This document shows, in pieces, positions 49,161 through 57,661 of a stretch of DNA of 64,000 nt. The position numbers and the translations under genes were made by a program. This DNA comes from PALSA-505 sp036501145. GTDB lineage: Bacteria > Actinomycetota > Actinomycetes > Streptosporangiales > Streptosporangiaceae. The stretch is from positions 17,042-81,041 of the forward strand of contig DASYAV010000168.1 of NCBI GenBank assembly GCA_036501145.1. The letters are read 5' to 3'. Numbering within the stretch: position 1 is the first letter of the stretch; each line of letters opens with the position of its first letter. A model generated the notes under the pieces. The model made no database searches, was not told where the DNA came from, and saw only the letters and a list, made by a program, of their open reading frames with translations.

Positions 49161-50324
49161 GGACCGCGCCGGCGAACCGCCCGGAGGAGGAGGAGGCCGC
49201 CAGTGACTTGCATCTTCAGCACTTACGTGGCCCCGTTCTGCCACGGCCAGGACCACCCTGGCGGCGTTCACGTCGCGGTCTGCGGTGTATCCGCAGACCG
49301 CGCACGTGAAGGTTCGTTCGGCCAGCCCGAGGCGTGCTTGTCTCTCGCCGCACTCCGAGCAGGTCATGGTCGTGTAGGCGGGCTGCACGAGCACCACCTT
49401 CCGGCCAGCCCGCGTGCCGTACTCGATCAGCGTCCGCTTGAGCGTGCCGACGGTGTTGTCGGCGGCTTTCCGGGCCATCGTGGACCGGGCGAGGAACGTC
49501 GGCCGGAAGTCTTCCACCGCGATCAGGTCATGGCTGGCCACCACGTTCCGCGCCCACATGCGCCCGTCGTGCTGGTTCTGCCGGGCGGCTCGCTTCTGTG
49601 CTCTGGCGTTCTGGCGTTCGGCCTGACGGTAACCCCCGGACCGCGGCCCGTGCAGTTTCCGGCCGCGCCTGCGGGCACGGCGGGCCATCTTCCGCTGCGC
49701 TCCGGCGACCTCGGCCGCGCACCGCTTCCGGTGCCCGAGGTGCGGGAAGTCGAATGCTGGGTCGGTCGTCGTCGCAGGTGTCCTGACGCCCCAGTCGACG
49801 CCGATGCCCCCGCTGGCCTGCCCCGCTGGGGCCACGTTCCGGGTGACGACGAACGAGGCGTACCAGTGGCCCAGATTGTCGCGGTACACGCGAACGGACG
49901 TCGGCGGGGACGGAAGCTCGCGGGACCACACGACGGGGATGCTGACACCTTTGGGCAGGATCAGCCGGCCGTCCCTGACGCAGAAACCCCGTGTCGTGCA
50001 TTCCAGCGTCGGCAGCGCGGTCCTACGCTGTCTGGCCCTGGGCTTGCCCCGGACCTTCACCTTAAACGAGTGATCCAGCGCCTGGGCGTAGGCGCGGAGC
50101 GCCTGCTGCTGTGCGACCTGGGAGCCTTCCCGCAGCCACGCGTGCCGCGCCCGCGCTTCGGTGAGCAGCTTGCTCAGCGTGCAGAACGTGGGCTTGTTCC
50201 CGGTCTTCTGCTGGTGGACGGCCTCGTTCCACAGCCACCGGCAGCGGTGCCACTCCGCGACCAGCACCCGTCCGGCCACCGCCCCGGGGCGGAGCCGGTA
50301 GGTGTAGCGCACGGTCTCGATCAC
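49119..50324 (-). CDS. tnpB: IS200/IS605-family TnpB (RNA-guided nuclease)
   Basis: The 401-residue protein keeps the RuvC residues D177 (GVDWGV), E271 (AVEDFR) and D351 (DRDVNAA) and the zinc ribbon C322-C325-C341-C344. Full length and intact catalysis suggest it is active. TnpB cuts DNA next to a short TAM, guided by an RNA made from the 3' end of its own gene. The right end (about 49119-49160) contains the hairpin CGGCTGAAAGCCG, as in related elements. There is no intact tnpA, so this copy is non-autonomous or domesticated. Confidence 0.9.
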   Translation of the reverse strand: MIETVRYTYRLRPGAVAGRVLVAEWHRCRWLWNEAVHQQKTGNKPTFCTLSKLLTEARARHAWLREGSQVAQQQALRAYAQALDHSFKVKVRGKPRARQRRTALPTLECTTRGFCVRDGRLILPKGVSIPVVWSRELPSPPTSVRVYRDNLGHWYASFVVTRNVAPAGQASGGIGVDWGVRTPATTTDPAFDFPHLGHRKRCAAEVAGAQRKMARRARRRGRKLHGPRSGGYRQAERQNARAQKRAARQNQHDGRMWARNVVASHDLIAVEDFRPTFLARSTMARKAADNTVGTLKRTLIEYGTRAGRKVVLVQPAYTTMTCSECGERQARLGLAERTFTCAVCGYTADRDVNAARVVLAVAERGHVSAEDASHWRPPPPPGGSPARSELEIPRLSAVRNR

Positions 50325-50356
50325 ACCATCGACTATACAGGTCCCGCCTGCCAGTT

Positions 50357-50446
50357 TTCTGGACCAACAGCTACTTCGCCGCCACGGTCGGCGGCGCGAC
50401 CCTGGAGGTTATTAAACGCTATGTGGAGAATCAGCACAGTGCCTAA
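50357..50446 (+). pseudogene. C-terminal fragment of IS200-type transposase TnpA
   Basis: Translation reads FWTNSYFAATVGGATLEVIKRYVENQHSA followed by TAA. This is the highly conserved C-terminal part of Y1 transposases (SYFxxTVGG...EVxKxYIENQ). The rest of the gene, including the HUH motif, is missing. It lies head-to-head with tnpB, 30 bp upstream, as expected for the divergent IS605 layout after an internal deletion. Confidence 0.75.
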
Positions 50447-50454
50447 CCGCCCTT

Positions 50455-50485
50455 ACCTCCCCATGGCTGGGGCCAGGGGTTTCAC
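50455..50485. mobile_element. Possible IS605 end hairpin
   Basis: CTCCCCATGGCTGGGGCCAGGGG followed by TTTCA closely parallels the tnpB right end (CCTCACGGCTGAAAGCCGGGGGATTTCA). It sits 9 bp after the tnpA remnant stop. It may be the other end of the decayed element, giving rough element limits of 49110-50485. Confidence 0.4.
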
Positions 50486-50500
50486 AGGCGGCATCAGGTG

Positions 50501-50917
50501 ATGTCCGCAGCAGCAGAACACCGCAGCCCGCCGGCCGCATCCGTGCTGCCAGGCAAGCCCACCGGCCCGCACTGGCGGGCCCTGCTGGAAGCCCGCTGGC
50601 GGGCACGGCTGCAAGAGGTCACCGAGCTCTCACTCGCCTACGCCAGCACCCCGGACGGCGCCCGAATCCCGGACGGCGTGGGAACGCCGCACGGCACGGA
50701 CGCGGGCCAGGACGCGCGGTCGCTGCTGCACCGGGCGGTCGCCGCGCGGCGGAAGCTGGCGGACGTGGAGGAGGCACTGGGCCGACTGGCGGCCGGCACC
50801 TTCGGCCGCTGTGAGCAGTGCGGCTCGGCCATCGGCCCGCATCTGCTCAGCGTGATGCCCGAGGCCCGCTACTGCCCGCGCTGCGCGGCGGGAACGCGCC
50901 CGGCCGCGTGGTGCTGA
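50501..50917 (+). CDS. DksA/TraR-type zinc-finger protein
   Basis: A 138-residue protein with an N-terminal coiled-coil-like helix (WRALLEARWRARLQEVTELSL...LLHRAVAARRKLADVEEALGRLAAGTFGRCEQCG) and a C4 zinc finger CEQCG...CPRC. This is the DksA/TraR/RbpA-like layout of small RNA-polymerase secondary-channel or anti-sigma modulators. The acidic coiled-coil tip is not obvious. An ATG at 50501 (GTG at 50498 possible) was chosen. It overlaps the DedA gene. Confidence 0.82.
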   Translation: MSAAAEHRSPPAASVLPGKPTGPHWRALLEARWRARLQEVTELSLAYASTPDGARIPDGVGTPHGTDAGQDARSLLHRAVAARRKLADVEEALGRLAAGTFGRCEQCGSAIGPHLLSVMPEARYCPRCAAGTRPAAWC

Positions 50918-51693
50918 CCGGGCCGCCGGTGAACGCGTTCAGCAGCCTGCAGCCCGACTCGCTGCTCTCCTACCTGGCCGCCGTGCTCCTGCCGGCGCTG
51001 GACGCGATCTTCCCGGTGGTGCCCAGCGAGACCGTGGTGCTCGCGCTGGGCGTGGCCACCGCCGGAAGCACCGACCCACGGATCGCGCTGCTCATCGGCT
51101 GCGCCGCGCTGGGCGCCTTCGCCGGTGACAACCTCTGCTACCTGCTCGGCCGCCGGTTCGGGCCGTTCGTGCGGCGCAGGTTCTTCGCCACCGACCGGGG
51201 CCGGCAGCGGCTGGACTGGGCGGAACGCTCACTGCGGCGGTTCGGGCCCCAGGTCATCGTCGTCTGCCGGTTCGTGCCCGGCGGCCGGACGGCGGTCACC
51301 CTGTGCTGCGGGCTGATCGGCTACCCACGCCGCCGGTTCGCCGCGGCCACCGCCGTCGCGGGGGTCATCTGGGCCGTCTACACGTTCATGATCGGCCGTC
51401 TGGGTGGCAAGGCGTTCGAGGAACGGCCGTGGGCCGGCCTGCTGCTGGCCTTCGGCATCTCGGCCGCCCTGGCCCTGGTGATCGAGGCCGTCCGCCGGAT
51501 CAGGCGGGCCAGGCAGCGCAGGCAGGAAGAACCATGCAGGCAGGGGGAACCGTGCAGGCAGGAAGAAGAGCGTGGACAGGAAGAGCGGGACAGGCGAGCA
51601 GGGCAGCCTGATGCGTCACCGGCGGCCGGCGCAGCCACGCGTGCGGCCGCCCCGGAAGCGGCCGGCCGTACGGCGGCCAGGTTCGAGGATTAG
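50908..51693 (+). CDS. DedA-family membrane protein
   Basis: The product carries the DedA/SNARE-associated motif: FPVVPSETVVLALGVATAG, GDNLCYLLGRRFG and VVCRFVPGGRTAVTLCCGLIGYPRRRF, then two more helices. DedA proteins support lipid (undecaprenyl-phosphate) flipping and membrane homeostasis. The C-terminus is a hydrophilic Gln/Glu/Arg-rich run with three near-repeats (CRQEEPCRQGEPCRQEEE-like), unusual for the family. GTG starts at 50908, 50911 or 50929 are all possible; it overlaps the zinc-finger gene. Confidence 0.85.
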   Translation: MVLTGPPVNAFSSLQPDSLLSYLAAVLLPALDAIFPVVPSETVVLALGVATAGSTDPRIALLIGCAALGAFAGDNLCYLLGRRFGPFVRRRFFATDRGRQRLDWAERSLRRFGPQVIVVCRFVPGGRTAVTLCCGLIGYPRRRFAAATAVAGVIWAVYTFMIGRLGGKAFEERPWAGLLLAFGISAALALVIEAVRRIRRARQRRQEEPCRQGEPCRQEEERGQEERDRRAGQPDASPAAGAATRAAAPEAAGRTAARFED

Positions 51694-51950
51694 CTGATCT
51701 GGCCGAGCAGGGTGGCCGTGTCCGAGCAGATCCACTCTTCGGCGATGAGCCCACCGGCGATGCGGTAGAACTCGTGGCTGACGTACTCGACCGTGCGGCC
51801 GGTCGCGGGGATGCCCAGGAACGCGCCGGAGTGGGTGCCGCGGAACCGCACCCGGACGGCGACCTTGTCCCCGGCCGCGACGATGTCCTCGATGTGCGCC
51901 TGAAGGTCGGGGAAGGCCTGTTTCATCACCTCGAAACCCTCCCGCCACAC
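51690..51950 (-). pseudogene. Truncated SnoaL-like polyketide-cyclase-fold protein
   Basis: From about 51947 the minus strand encodes WREGFEVMKQAFPDLQAHIEDIVAAGDKVAVRVRFRGTHSGAFLGIPATGRTVEYVSHEFYRIAGGLIAEEWICSD, a clear SnoaL/ester-cyclase C-terminal two-thirds. Sequence upstream of this point is unrelated and belongs to another truncated gene on the opposite strand. A start at the internal ATG (51926) would make a 78-residue protein, but the N-terminal helix of the fold would be lost. Confidence 0.65.
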
Positions 51951-52194
51951 CCGCGAACCGCACCCTTCCGACCGCCGCGCGACACTGGTCACCTTCACCG
52001 GAGGGGGACGCAGCACCGCCCAGGCACTCCTGGACGGCCACCGCCGGCTCGCGGGCCAGCTGTTCGCCGGCCTGCCGGACGACGTATTCGGTGGCTTCGA
52101 CACCGGCCTGCGCTACGTGCTCACCCAGTTCCGCGGCGTGCTGGCCGCCAAGCAGCCGGACGTGCCTGCGGCAACCGGGCCTACGGCGGGGTGA
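51949..52194 (+). pseudogene. Truncated MarR-family regulator (wing and C-terminal helix)
   Basis: The frame reads TREPHPSDRRATLVTFTGGGRSTAQALLDGHRRLAGQLFAGLPDDVFGGFDTGLRYVLTQF, the wing and the dimerisation helix of a MarR protein, ending at TGA 52192. The DNA-binding part that should precede it is absent and replaced by the truncated SnoaL gene in reverse. It overlaps the SMR gene end by 14 bp. Confidence 0.65.
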
Positions 52195-52507
52195 CACCGG
52201 ACAGGTTGAGGCCGATCACCCCGGCCAGCACCAGGCCTATCGACACCAGCTTCAGCGTGGACACCGCGTCGCCGAGGTACAGCATGCCGACCGTGGCCGC
52301 GCCGACCGCGCCGATGCCGGTCCACACCGCGTACGCGGGGCCAACCTCGAGATCCCGCAACGCCAGCGTGAGCAGGCCGAAGCTGAGCAGCGCGCAGGCC
52401 GCGAAACAGGCGGTCGGCCACGGCCGGGTCATGCCGTGGCTCAGCTTCAGCGAAACCGCGAACCCGGTCTCGAACACCCCGGCCACCACCAGGGCCAGCC
52501 ATGCCAT
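52181..52507 (-). CDS. Small multidrug resistance (SMR/SugE-like) transporter
   Basis: A 108-residue four-helix protein starting MAWLALVVAGVFETGFAVSLKLSHG, with the membrane Glu in FETGF that couples protons to export. The GIGAVGAATVGMLYLGDAVSTLK segment is typical. SugE/Gdx members export guanidinium; others export quaternary ammonium drugs. The ATG follows GGGAGG by 7 bp. Confidence 0.9.
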   Translation of the reverse strand: MAWLALVVAGVFETGFAVSLKLSHGMTRPWPTACFAACALLSFGLLTLALRDLEVGPAYAVWTGIGAVGAATVGMLYLGDAVSTLKLVSIGLVLAGVIGLNLSGVTPP

Positions 52508-52527
52508 CGCCTTGCCTCCCTGCCCGG

Positions 52528-52791
52528 TCACCGGGGGTCAGCGGGCAGCAGGCCCGCCGAGCTCAGCATGGCCCGCACCCGCTCGGCGTCGCCCTGGCGG
52601 ACGACCAGGTCGTAACGGCCCGCCGACAGCGCGCGCAGCGAGCTGAAGTCGCGCCGACCGCGGGTGGCCAGGTGGGCGGCGAACCCGAAGATGACGCCCC
52701 ACAGCGCGCCGACGCCGGCGTAGTCGTGATACCGGGCCGCGGTGTTCCAGGCCGCACTGATTGGGTTCACGGTGAGCCTGCCGTACAGCAT
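52528..52791 (-). CDS. Small YflT-type stress-protein-like (C-terminal) protein
   Basis: An 87-residue frame with AAGGGA before the ATG. The middle YAGVGALWGVIFGFAAHLATRGRRDFSSLRALSAGRYDLVV resembles the C-terminal membrane-insertion and tail part of actinobacterial general stress proteins with a YflT domain. The N-terminal YflT domain itself is missing, so it is a short form or a remnant. Function unknown. Confidence 0.5.
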   Translation of the reverse strand: MLYGRLTVNPISAAWNTAARYHDYAGVGALWGVIFGFAAHLATRGRRDFSSLRALSAGRYDLVVRQGDAERVRAMLSSAGLLPADPR

Positions 52792-52958
52792 TGCTGCTTC
52801 CCTTCTGTGTCCTTGCTCTCGCGGTGCTCGCGGCACTGCGGCCCGCCGGAGTTGGCCGGCGATGACACCAGGGTCGGCGGCGGGTGTGCAGAGCGGCCGG
52901 TATCGGCGTGCAGACGCGGTGAAGACGGCCAGGCAGGCCCGGCCGGGCGGGCGGAGCC

Positions 52959-54335
52959 TCAGGCCAGCGGCAGGGTGAGCGTCATCTCGGTGCCGCGGCC
53001 CTCGGTGCTGCTGGCGGTCAGCTCGCCGCCGTGCGCCCGGGCCAGCTCGGCGGCCACCGAGAGGCCGATGCCGCTGCCGGACGTGTGCGCGGCCTGGCGG
53101 CCCCGCCAGAACCGGTCGAAGATCCGCGGCAGCTCACCGGCCGGGATGCCGATGCCGGTGTCGGTGACCCGAAGCACCGCGGCACCGCCGGCCTGGCCGG
53201 TGCTGATCGTGACCCGGCCGCCGGCGCCGGTGAACTTGACCGCGTTGGTGAGCAGGTTGGCGACCACCTGATGGATCCGGCCGGCGTCGGCCCGCACCTG
53301 CACCGGCTCGAGCTGGCGGGTCAGTGTGACACCGGCCGCGGCGAACCGCCCGGCCTGGCTGTCAGCCGCCGCGGCGGCGATCGCGGCCAGGTCGGCCGGG
53401 GACCGGGCGAGGCGCAGCGCGGCGGCATCGGCTTCGGCGAGTGTCTGCAGGTCGTCCACGATACGGGTGAGCCGAACCACCTCGTCCCGCAGCGACGCGA
53501 GCTGGTCAGGGGTGGCCTCGGTGATGCCGTCGATCAGCGCCTCGTGCTCGGCCTGCAGCACCGCGATCGGGGTGCGCAGTTCGTGCGCGACGTCGGCGAC
53601 CAGGTCCCGGCGCAGCTGTTCCTGCCGGTCCAGCGCGTCGGCCATCTGGTCGAAGGCGGTCGCCAGCTCCTGCAGCTCGCCGGGCGCGCGCAGCGGCCCG
53701 GTCCGGGCGGTGCGGTCCCCCGCCCCGATCGCGCGGGTCACCGCGATCAGCCGGTCCACCGGGCGGGTGATCCGCCGGGCGACGGCCAGCCCGGCCAGCA
53801 GGGCGAGCAGCGCGGCCAGCCCGGCCGCCCCGGCGATCGCGGTGAGCAGCGCGGTCTGCAGCGCCTGGTCCGCGCGGCCTAGGCCGGACCCGGTGTACCG
53901 CAGCACCACCTGGCCGACCGACTGGCCACGGACCTCGACGGGCCGGTTGAGCTGCGGGCTGCCGGGGTGGGCGGCGAACCTGGGAGACGACGCGACCGAC
54001 GTCCCGGCCTGATCACGGATCTGGGCCAGCGCCCCCGTGTGCGCGGCGAGATCCAGCACCGGTGACACGTCGGCCCCGGTCCAGCTGTGACCGCTTTCCC
54101 ACGCCGCGCCGGCCGCGAGCGCCGTCGCCCGGGCAAGCTCGGTGCGCTGCTGGCTGGCCAGGTGCGAGACGTCGGCCGCGGCGAACACGGCCGTCAGCCC
54201 GGCCAGCAGCGCCACCGCGATCAGCGCCACGGCGACGAAGGCCAGCGCGAGCCGCAGCGCGATCGGCCCGCCGAGCACCGGCCTGCGCTGCGCCGCCGGT
54301 GGCGGCCGGGCCGGGGGCTCGCCCCCGTCAGCCAT
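52959..54335 (-). CDS. Sensor histidine kinase (BaeS-like)
   Basis: The 458-residue protein has a first membrane helix near residues 26-52, an extracytoplasmic sensor, a second helix, HAMP (RRITRPVDRLIAVTRAIGAGDRTART), the phosphoacceptor box DVAHELRTPIAVLQ and an ATPase domain with N-box VANLLTNAVKFT, G1 DTGIGIP and G2 GSGIGLSVAAELARAHGG. It pairs with the regulator encoded upstream and overlaps it by 8 bp. The signal is unknown; BaeS relatives sense envelope stress. Confidence 0.93.
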   Translation of the reverse strand: MADGGEPPARPPPAAQRRPVLGGPIALRLALAFVAVALIAVALLAGLTAVFAAADVSHLASQQRTELARATALAAGAAWESGHSWTGADVSPVLDLAAHTGALAQIRDQAGTSVASSPRFAAHPGSPQLNRPVEVRGQSVGQVVLRYTGSGLGRADQALQTALLTAIAGAAGLAALLALLAGLAVARRITRPVDRLIAVTRAIGAGDRTARTGPLRAPGELQELATAFDQMADALDRQEQLRRDLVADVAHELRTPIAVLQAEHEALIDGITEATPDQLASLRDEVVRLTRIVDDLQTLAEADAAALRLARSPADLAAIAAAAADSQAGRFAAAGVTLTRQLEPVQVRADAGRIHQVVANLLTNAVKFTGAGGRVTISTGQAGGAAVLRVTDTGIGIPAGELPRIFDRFWRGRQAAHTSGSGIGLSVAAELARAHGGELTASSTEGRGTEMTLTLPLA

Positions 54336-55023
54336 CGCGGCCGAGGCCGAGCCGGTAGCCGCCGCCGAGCACGGTCTGGATGATCTGCGGGCTGGCCGGA
54401 TCCTGCTCGATCTTGCGGCGCAGGTTTTTCACGTGCGAGTCCACGGTGCGCTCGTAGCCCTCGAACTCATAGCCGCGCACCCGGTTGATCAGCTCCAGCC
54501 GCGAGTACACCCGGCCGGGCACCGACGCCAGCGCCACCAGCAGCCCCCACTCGGTGGGGGTGAGCTCCACCGGCCCGCCGCGCACCGTCGCCAGCCGCCG
54601 GGGCTCGTCGATGGTCAGCACGCCACGGCCGTAGCTGGCCGGCCCCTGTGCGGCGGCCGGGGTGCCGCGGCGCAGTATCGCCTGGACCCGCAGCACCAGT
54701 TCCCGCGGGCTGAACGGCTTGGTCACGTAGTCGTCGGCGCCGAGCTCGAGGCCACGGATGCGGTCCTCTTCGGCGCTCCTGGCCGTCAGCATCAGGATCG
54801 GTGTGTGCCCGGTGCGCCGCAGTTCGCTGGCCACCGTCTCGCCCGGCACGTCCGGCAGGCCGAGGTCCAGCACGACCAGATCTGGCGCCGCCGAGGCGGC
54901 CAGGGTGATCGCCTCCGCACCGGATCCGGTGGACAGCACCGCGAACCCGGCCCGCTCCAGGTAGGAACGCACCAGGTCACGCAGCTTGCGCTCATCCTCC
55001 ACGAGCAGCACGGTTGCCGCCAT
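54328..55023 (-). CDS. OmpR-family response regulator
   Basis: A 231-residue regulator with receiver residues D10/E11, phospho-acceptor D53 (VLDLGLPDVPG), T80 and K102, and a winged-helix output domain (LTPTEWGLLVALASVPGRVYSRLELINRVRGY...YERTVDSHVKNLRRKIE). It is the first gene of the kinase operon. DNA targets are unknown. Confidence 0.95.
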   Translation of the reverse strand: MAATVLLVEDERKLRDLVRSYLERAGFAVLSTGSGAEAITLAASAAPDLVVLDLGLPDVPGETVASELRRTGHTPILMLTARSAEEDRIRGLELGADDYVTKPFSPRELVLRVQAILRRGTPAAAQGPASYGRGVLTIDEPRRLATVRGGPVELTPTEWGLLVALASVPGRVYSRLELINRVRGYEFEGYERTVDSHVKNLRRKIEQDPASPQIIQTVLGGGYRLGLGRDG

Positions 55024-55182
55024 CGCCGCTCATCTCCCCTCCGGTCGGGCCCGACCCCCGTCAGCCCTACCGGTGCCATGATCCCCTCGTCAGCCCGGCC
55101 GTGCCAAGGCGGCGCGGCCACCTCCACACCGTCACCACGCCGACTGCACCCCCGCCGCACGGCCGGCCGGTGTGCTGGCAGC

Positions 55183-55299
55183 GTGACCGGAACCGACGTG
55201 CTCATGCTGGCACCCTGGGCCGCCTTCGGCGCCTGCGTGGTGGTGATCTGGTTCCGGCTGCGCACCGCGCGCCGGCGGCCGCCGGGACCGCGCCAGTAA
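55183..55299 (+). CDS. Possible small single-pass membrane protein (38 aa)
   Basis: A short frame encodes LMLAPWAAFGACVVVIWFRLRTARRRPPGPRQ: one hydrophobic helix followed by a basic tail, an inside-facing topology. It lies 10 bp before the acetolactate-synthase-like gene. No strong ribosome site is present, so it may not be translated. Confidence 0.3.
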   Translation: MTGTDVLMLAPWAAFGACVVVIWFRLRTARRRPPGPRQ

Positions 55300-55309
55300 G
55301 TTGGGGCCC

Positions 55310-57007
55310 ATGCCCACGCACCGGCCCGGCCGCACCGCGGCGGAACTGATCGTGCAGTGCCTGGAGAACGAGGGTGTCACGCACGTCTTCGGCATTCCCG
55401 GCGAGGAGAACATCCGGCTGGTCGACGCGATCTCCTGGTCCGGTATCGAGTACGTGCTGGCCCGGCACGAACAAGGTGCGTCGTTCATGGCCGAGACCTA
55501 CGGGCGGCTGACCGGGCGGGCCGGCGTGTGCTCGGCCACGCTCGGCCCGGGCGCGATCAACCTGCTGCTCGGCACGGCGGACGCGACGACCAACTCCACA
55601 CCGCTCGTCGCGCTGTCCGCGCAGGTCGGCACGAACCGCAGCTTCAAGGAGTCGCACCAGGGCGTGGACCTGGTGCCGATGTTCGCGCCGGTGACCAAAT
55701 GGTCGGCGCTGGTCCCGTCGCCCGGCGCGGTCCCTGAGATGATCCGCAAGGCGTTCAAGCTGGCGCAGACCGAGCGGCCGGGCGCGGTGTACCTGGCGGT
55801 GCCGGAGGACGTCGAGGAGGCCGCCGCGGACGGTGGCCTGGCCCCGCTCAACGTGAACGTGCCCCGGCCGGACGAGCCGTCACCGGGCCAGGTGGCCAGG
55901 GCCGCCGAGATCCTCCGCGCCGCGCGCAGCCCGATCGTGCTGGCCGGGCACGGCGCGGCCCGGGCCGGGGCGGGCGCCGCGCTGCACCGGTTCGCGACCG
56001 CGCTCGGCGTGCCGGTGGCCACGACGTTCCACGGCAAGGGGGTGTTCCCAGACGATCACCCGCTGGCGCTGGGCGCGGTCGGCTTCATGCGGCACGACTA
56101 CGTCAACTTCGGCTTCGACCAGGCCGACGCCATCGTGGCCGTGGGGTACGAGCTGCAGGAGTTCGACCCGGTGCGGATCAACCCGCGCGGCGACGCGAAG
56201 ATCATCCACATCCACCGTTTCCCGGCCGAGGTGGACGCGCACTATGACGTCGCGGTCGGACTGCACTCCGGCATGAGCCGCACCCTCGACGCGCTCGCCG
56301 CCGCGGTAGCCCGGCCGGGCGGCGGCACGGCACCGCCGCCCCCGCCCGCCGATCCAGGCCCGCACCAGCACCGGATCCGCGCCCTGCTGGCGGGCGAGCT
56401 GGACCGCGGCCGGGCCGACGACAGGTTCCCGCTGGCCCCGGCCCGGGTGGTGGCCGACACCCGGGCGGCGCTGGGCCGCGAGGACATCGTGCTGGTCGAC
56501 ACCGGCGCGCCGAAGATGTGGATGGCCCGGCTCTATCCCACCTACGAGCCGAACACCTGCCTGATCTCCAACGGGCTGTCCACCATGGCCTGGACGGTCC
56601 CCGGCGCGATCGGCGCCAGGATCGCCCGGCCGGGGTCGAGGGTCCTGGTGTCCACCGGCGACGGCGCGTTCCTGATGAACTCCCAGGAGATCGAGACCGC
56701 GATGCGGCTCGGCCAGGCCTTCGTCATCCTGATCTGGGTGGACGACGCGTACGGCCTGATCAGCTGGAAGATGGACATGGAGATCGGGCGTGACGTGGAG
56801 ACCGGGTTCGGCAACCCGGACTTCGTCAGGTACGCGGAGAGCTTCGGGGCGGCCGGCTACCGGATCGGCTCGGCGGCCGAACTGCTGCCCACGCTGCGCA
56901 CGGCGCTGGCCGCCGACACCGTCTCGGTGATCGCCTGCCCTGTCGACTACTCCGCCAACCTCGACCTGATCACCTCGCTCGGCGACCTGGACGAGTCGAT
57001 GTCCTGA
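55310..57007 (+). CDS. Acetolactate-synthase-like ThDP enzyme (AlsS type)
   Basis: The 565-residue protein has the three ALS domains: GVTHVFGIPGEENIRLVDAI with the catalytic Glu in LARHEQGASFMAETYGRLTG, the middle FAD-like domain and the ThDP motif STGDGAFLMN...VDDAYGLISWKM. The end IACPVDYSANL matches catabolic AlsS. It would join two pyruvates to acetolactate, or act on related oxo acids. No regulatory subunit gene is adjacent. It is distinct from the ThDP enzyme at 24084. Confidence 0.87.
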   Translation: MPTHRPGRTAAELIVQCLENEGVTHVFGIPGEENIRLVDAISWSGIEYVLARHEQGASFMAETYGRLTGRAGVCSATLGPGAINLLLGTADATTNSTPLVALSAQVGTNRSFKESHQGVDLVPMFAPVTKWSALVPSPGAVPEMIRKAFKLAQTERPGAVYLAVPEDVEEAAADGGLAPLNVNVPRPDEPSPGQVARAAEILRAARSPIVLAGHGAARAGAGAALHRFATALGVPVATTFHGKGVFPDDHPLALGAVGFMRHDYVNFGFDQADAIVAVGYELQEFDPVRINPRGDAKIIHIHRFPAEVDAHYDVAVGLHSGMSRTLDALAAAVARPGGGTAPPPPPADPGPHQHRIRALLAGELDRGRADDRFPLAPARVVADTRAALGREDIVLVDTGAPKMWMARLYPTYEPNTCLISNGLSTMAWTVPGAIGARIARPGSRVLVSTGDGAFLMNSQEIETAMRLGQAFVILIWVDDAYGLISWKMDMEIGRDVETGFGNPDFVRYAESFGAAGYRIGSAAELLPTLRTALAADTVSVIACPVDYSANLDLITSLGDLDESMS

Positions 57008-57205
57008 CATAGCGATCAACGGCGCGTCGGCGCGGGTATGCCCAGGATTCCCGCTAATGTCGCGAAGTTCGCCCAGCCGTGGCACCCAGGCACGGTAATT
57101 TAGGCAGGCCCCCGCGAGCGGCCCCGGGCAGAGCCCCGCAGGGTGACCTTCGGGTGCTTCCCCGTGGCCGCGCGGCCACGCCCCACATGGAGGAGAAGAA
57201 CATAC
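57008..57205. promoter_or_regulatory. Gene-free stretch before the DUF6918-type gene
   Basis: About 200 bases with a modest AT-rich spot (TAATTT near 57099) that may be a -10 element, then a long leader up to the GGAGGAG ribosome site at 57190. No other feature was recognised. Confidence 0.3.
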
Positions 57206-57652
57206 ATGGCAGCCACGCTCCAGGAGCTCCTGCTCGCGCCGGACACCAAGCCCCAGGTCGTCAGCGACTGCTGTGCGCTGATCGACAGTGAGGTCGCCAG
57301 CAAGTCAGGGATCTCCGGCACGGCGGTCAAGCTCGCCTACAAGACCGTTTCCGCCTTCGCCAAGGGTTACGTCCGGCAGACGGTGGTGAACCTGCTGCCG
57401 CAGATCGTGGAGAAGCTGCAGCCGTTCTGGGAGGACTTCAACGCCTCGGGCAGCTCCGGGTTCGGTGACTACCTGGCCAAGCGCGGCGACGAGGTGTCCG
57501 AAGCGCTGCTCTCGGTGACCGACGCCCGGGCCGAGAAGTCCAGCCGGGCCACGGTGATCAGGGCTTACCGCGGTGTCCGCGGGGGCGCCAGCAAGCACAT
57601 CCAGGCCGCGCTCCCCCAGGTCGGCGAGCTGGTCGCCAAGTACGCCCGCTGA
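57206..57652 (+). CDS. DUF6918-type protein, conserved in actinobacteria
   Basis: A 148-residue helical protein: TLQELLLAPDTKPQVVSDCCALIDSEVASKSGISGTAVKLAYKTVSAFAKGYVRQTVVNLLPQIVEKLQPFWEDF and a C-terminal AYRGVRGGASKHIQAALPQVGELVAKY. This matches a family of actinobacterial proteins of unknown function as remembered. Two adjacent Cys (residues 22-23) are notable. The ATG at 57206 follows GGAGGAG by 10 bp. Confidence 0.72.
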   Translation: MAATLQELLLAPDTKPQVVSDCCALIDSEVASKSGISGTAVKLAYKTVSAFAKGYVRQTVVNLLPQIVEKLQPFWEDFNASGSSGFGDYLAKRGDEVSEALLSVTDARAEKSSRATVIRAYRGVRGGASKHIQAALPQVGELVAKYAR

Positions 57653-57661
57653 CCGCAGGGG

